This document shows, one piece after another, positions 61,562-64,000 of a DNA stretch of 64,000 bases; the stretch's first letter is position 1; each line of letters starts with the position of its first letter. This stretch comes from Microbacterium sp. LWH7-1.2 (GTDB lineage Bacteria; Actinomycetota; Actinomycetes; Actinomycetales; Microbacteriaceae). The notes beneath the pieces are model-generated. The model was given only the letters and a program-made list of their open reading frames with translations, did not search any database and was not told where the DNA came from. The position numbers and the translations under genes are program-made. Location of the stretch: NCBI RefSeq assembly GCF_038397755.1, contig NZ_CP151637.1:3100001-3164000 (forward strand), read 5' to 3'.

Positions 61562-62032
61562 ATGACCGAGGACGACATCGACGAGGATGCCCCGATCTTC
61601 GCGATCGCCGTCGCCGCCGAGCTGTCGGGCATGCACCCGCAGACGCTTCGCCAGTACGACCGGCTCGGGCTGGTCGTGCCCGCCCGTACCCAGGGCGGTT
61701 CCCGCCGTTACTCGCTGCGGCACGTCGAGCAGCTCCGCGAAGTCGCTCGCATGTCGTCGGACGGCATCGGCCTGCCCGCGATCGTGCGCATCCTCGAGCT
61801 CGAGAACCGCGTGCAGGAACTCCACGGCCGCGTCCGCGACCTCGAGGACCGTATGCGTGCCGAGCTCGAGAAGCGGCCGGGGGCGCGCGTGTTCGCGGCC
61901 GGCTCCACCGGGTCGGTCGTGACGCTTCGGCACGGCACGCGGGTCCGCCGCGCGACCGAGGTCGTCGTGTGGCGTCCGCGCGCGCCGATCGAGCAGCAGA
62001 GCGAGCCGCCCGGGCAGACTCCGGAGGGCTGA
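61562..62032 (+). CDS. hspR: Heat-shock repressor HspR (MerR family)
   Basis: The 156-residue protein has the MerR winged helix FAIAVAAELSGMHPQTLRQY, DRLGLVVPARTQGGSRRYSL and the coiled coil LENRVQELHGRVRDLEDRM, exactly the HspR pattern. It binds HAIR sites with DnaK as co-repressor; two HAIR-like sites precede dnaK. ATG 61562 was chosen with GAGGAGGTGACGAG upstream; GTG 61553 is possible. It ends one base before the convergent ArsR gene stop. Confidence 0.95.
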   Translation: MTEDDIDEDAPIFAIAVAAELSGMHPQTLRQYDRLGLVVPARTQGGSRRYSLRHVEQLREVARMSSDGIGLPAIVRILELENRVQELHGRVRDLEDRMRAELEKRPGARVFAAGSTGSVVTLRHGTRVRRATEVVVWRPRAPIEQQSEPPGQTPEG

Positions 62033-62033
62033 C

Positions 62034-62729
62034 TCATGGTCCGGAGTGGCCGAGGGACGTCAGCCGCTCCCGGCCGCGAGGAGTGATCGTCAACGCTCGG
62101 TCGTCGCGGCGGCGGCGCACCCAGCCATCCGAGATCATCGCGTCGAGGATGCTCGCGCCGAGGCGTCCGGCGAGGTGCGGCATCCGTTCGGTCCAGTCGG
62201 CGCAGGGGCGGACGGCCGGGCGCGATGATCGCTGCCAGGGCAGGTCCAGTCCGAGTCCGCCACCGATCGCGGTCACGTCCTCCGGGTGCGGCAGCATCCA
62301 CGCCCCGGCCTCATCGCTGACCCATCCACGCGCCACTGCGAGCTCGGCGATGAACACGCCCGCGCGTCCGGCGAGGTGGTCGTAGCACGAGCGCGCCTCA
62401 CGCATCGCGGCACGTCGATCGAACCCCGTGAGCGAGTTCACCTTCGCCTCGCCGGAGAGTCGCAGCAGCGCCTCGACCGCCTCGGCGACCGCGGGGTCGG
62501 CGATGCTCGCGAGCCGCGCACGCCCGCGCTGCTCGACGCGGATCAGTCCGGCATCCTGGAGTTTCGCGAGGTGCGCGCTCACCGTCGAGGCCGCGAGGCC
62601 GAGTCGGGTCGCGAGGGCTCCTGCAGGCAGCGGGGTGCCACCGAGCAGGTCGTGCAGGATGCGCAGCCGTGCCGGCTCGCCCAGCACACGACCGAGCTCG
62701 TCGAGCGGAAGACGGACCCGATCGGTCAT
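62034..62729 (-). CDS. ArsR-family transcriptional regulator
   Basis: The 231-residue protein begins with an ArsR helix-turn-helix (LGRVLGEPARLRILHDLLGG, LGLAASTVSAHLAKLQDAGL, IRVEQRGRARLASI) followed by a long C-terminal region ending DAMISDGWVRRRRDDRALTI, which looks like a second winged helix. No CxC metal motif is seen, so it is not the classical arsenic type. ATG 62729 overlaps the ACT gene stop (ATGA), so it is last in the OsmC-ACT-ArsR operon and may sense a metabolite linked to those products. Confidence 0.85.
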   Translation of the reverse strand: MTDRVRLPLDELGRVLGEPARLRILHDLLGGTPLPAGALATRLGLAASTVSAHLAKLQDAGLIRVEQRGRARLASIADPAVAEAVEALLRLSGEAKVNSLTGFDRRAAMREARSCYDHLAGRAGVFIAELAVARGWVSDEAGAWMLPHPEDVTAIGGGLGLDLPWQRSSRPAVRPCADWTERMPHLAGRLGASILDAMISDGWVRRRRDDRALTITPRGRERLTSLGHSGP

Positions 62730-63085
62730 GCGAGTGCTGCCCGTGCCGCGCGCGGGTCGTCGACGACCAGCACTTTGCGGTTGTCGTGGTCGCTGTACTG
62801 CGCCGACAGGCGGATGCCTCCCACCGCGAGCCGGTTCATGATCCACCCCAGTGCGCCCGGCACGTCGGCGTCCAGCGGGACGACGACCGCCGGGCGCACC
62901 TCGACGCCGTCGACGCCGGCGGATTGGAGTTCGCGAGCGGCGGCGTCACCGTCGGCCACGAGGTAATGCGCAACGCCCGACCACATGCCGCCTCCTTCGA
63001 GCGAGATCCCTGCCCCTCCCAGAATCGCACCGATGCGCGCGAGCGACGCCGCGCCGTCCGGGGCCGGCACCGAGATGTCGTTCAC
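62726..63085 (-). CDS. Small tandem ACT-domain protein
   Basis: The 119-residue protein has two ACT-like halves (DGAASLARIGAILGGAGISL with MWSGVAHYLVADG; ADVPGALGWIMNRLAVGGIR with LSAQYSDHDNRKVLVVDD). ACT domains bind amino acids or similar ligands and regulate partners; no catalytic domain is attached. GTG 63085 overlaps the OsmC stop, and its own stop overlaps the ArsR start, indicating strict coupling. Confidence 0.75.
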   Translation of the reverse strand: MNDISVPAPDGAASLARIGAILGGAGISLEGGGMWSGVAHYLVADGDAAARELQSAGVDGVEVRPAVVVPLDADVPGALGWIMNRLAVGGIRLSAQYSDHDNRKVLVVDDPRAARAALA

Positions 63086-63540
63086 GACACGACCTCGACG
63101 TCTGGAAGGACGGTGACGGGAGTGGCCAACGTGTGCGCGATGTAGCACTCCTCGTGGGCCTTCGCGATCAGCTCGCGGACTGTCCGGTCATCGGTGCCAC
63201 GTGCGACCACGCTCACGTGCAGGGTGATCTCGGTGATCCGCATCGGGGAGGCATCGGCGTGCATGATCGCCTGGGCGCGGTCGGTGTAGCTCACGACGTC
63301 GACGTGAGCGAGCGCGGCGACCGCGAGGAACGACAGCAGCTGACACGAGCTCGTGGCCGCGAGCAGCAACTGCTCCGGATTGGGCAGCGCCGCGTCACCG
63401 CGGAAGGCGGAATCGGCGCTGAGCGTCAGCGCCCCGGCGGCACCGAGGTCCACCGCGTGCGAGCGGCCGTAGGTGCGGTATCCGTCGCCGGTGCTGCCCG
63501 ACCAGCGAAGCTCTGCGGAGTATGCGTGATGGTTGTTCAT
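63082..63540 (-). CDS. OsmC-family peroxiredoxin-like protein
   Basis: The 152-residue protein has the OsmC fold: LRWSGSTGDGYRTYGRSHAV, NPEQLLLAATSSCQLLSFLA with the peroxidatic cysteine, and AHEECYIAHTLATPVTV with the second cysteine. OsmC/Ohr proteins reduce organic hydroperoxides using lipoyl or other thiols. It is first in a three-gene operon with an ACT protein and an ArsR regulator. ATG 63540 is the start. Confidence 0.9.
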   Translation of the reverse strand: MNNHHAYSAELRWSGSTGDGYRTYGRSHAVDLGAAGALTLSADSAFRGDAALPNPEQLLLAATSSCQLLSFLAVAALAHVDVVSYTDRAQAIMHADASPMRITEITLHVSVVARGTDDRTVRELIAKAHEECYIAHTLATPVTVLPDVEVVS

Positions 63541-63656
63541 GCATCAATCGTGGAGCGGAAACATTTCGGCGGCGGCCGAAGGGTCCGCCGAGGCGGGAGG
63601 CAGTTCCACGAGGGGACGGATGCCGCCCCTCCCTTCGCGTGCGCTGCCGTGGTGCG

Positions 63657-64000
63657 TCAGACGCGTCGCGCGCGTCGCGCGACCAGCAGCCCGCCCAGGG
63701 CGATCAGACCGACGGCCCCCAGCGGAACGAGGGGCGACAGTCCGCCGCCACCCGTTGCCGGGAGCGGCCTCGTGGTCGCGGTGTTGGTCAGGGTCAGCTC
63801 CGCCGTCCGCGGAGTGCGCACCTGCGACATCGGCAGCGTCACCTTGCCGTCCTGGTCGGGGACGAGCGCCTCGCCGTCGACGGTCCACGTGGGCGTGCCC
63901 CAGTCGACTCCGGGGATCGACGGCAGGTCCGCTTCGCGCGCCTCGATGATCGTCCCGACCGGGAAGTACGGCGAGGTGATCGTGACGTTCGGCTCGAGCT
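63657..64000 (-). CDS. LPXTG-anchored surface protein, C-terminal part
   Basis: The frame is open to the window edge and the gene starts outside it. The visible 114 residues contain beta-rich repeats (TITSPYFPVGTIIEAREADL, TWTVDGEALVPDQDGKVTL) of a SpaA/DUF5979-like kind, then TLTNTATTRPLPATG (sortase motif LPATG), a hydrophobic stretch (PLGAVGLIALGGLLV) and the positive tail ARRARRV. It should be cleaved after threonine and linked to the cell wall by a sortase. The 115 bases between it and the OsmC gene hold no recognised gene. Confidence 0.9.
   Translation of the reverse strand, partial: LEPNVTITSPYFPVGTIIEAREADLPSIPGVDWGTPTWTVDGEALVPDQDGKVTLPMSQVRTPRTAELTLTNTATTRPLPATGGGGLSPLVPLGAVGLIALGGLLVARRARRV

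Noticed and set aside
1..64000. CRISPR array or rRNA operon
   Set aside because: No regularly spaced repeats and no rRNA-like sequence were seen.

Overview
The window is high-GC DNA with GTG/TTG starts, tightly packed genes and many 4-base ATGA/GTGA overlaps. An HspR-type dnaK operon, a DtxR-like box and an LPXTG surface protein point to an actinobacterium. Gene families and the frequent GGATGC/GCATCC words fit Microbacteriaceae, most likely Microbacterium; this assignment is inferred, as no rRNA is present. I saw no rRNA gene and no CRISPR array. About 70 intact genes, one tRNA and several decayed genes are supported.

Layout, 0-18.8 kb: a MerR fragment and a PIF1-like helicase; a heme oxygenase/DUF2470 pair with an iron box; a serine-hydrolase-fold lipoprotein that has lost its catalytic residues; an EamA exporter; a Gfo/Idh/MocA oxidoreductase; and a glutamate-cysteine ligase. 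At 7.8-9.5 kb lie the remains of a sugar-acid operon (LacI tail, KDG kinase tail, frameshifted KDPG aldolase, GH35 head). Then come a PfkB kinase, a PNPOx-like protein, a hydrolase/aldehyde dehydrogenase/alcohol dehydrogenase operon with a large LuxR-type ATPase regulator, and an acyltransferase/helical-toroid fusion next to tRNA-Gly(CCC).

At 18.8-32.7 kb there is an apparent integrative island in tRNA-Gly. It starts at the intact tRNA and ends at a decayed copy of the tRNA 5' half beside dcd, with a C-terminally truncated tyrosine recombinase at its right end. Its cargo is a 1259-residue secreted alginate-lyase-family protein, a sugar ABC importer without an ATPase, a D-2-hydroxyacid dehydrogenase, a divergent LacI regulator, and a YCII/sigma/VOC module. 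Secreted lyase, importer and LacI operators together suggest a small polysaccharide-utilisation locus.

At 32.7-64 kb: dcd; two paralogous membrane proteins flanking a PadR regulator; then a long minus-strand sulfur block (cbiX, sir, cysH, cysD, cysN, a sulfonate-type ABC transporter, cobA, fprA, fdxA and a TrxR-like flavoprotein). This block encodes most of assimilatory sulfate reduction plus siroheme and electron supply. It is followed by two divergent His-rich MarR-type regulators sharing a 42-bp nested palindrome (the best candidate for an undescribed, possibly metal-responsive switch), a VWA/solute-binding chimera, two MFS transporters, a KhtTU-like cation/proton antiporter, the dnaK-grpE-dnaJ-hspR heat-shock operon with two HAIR-like sites, an OsmC-ACT-ArsR operon, and the C-terminus of an LPXTG surface protein cut by the window edge.
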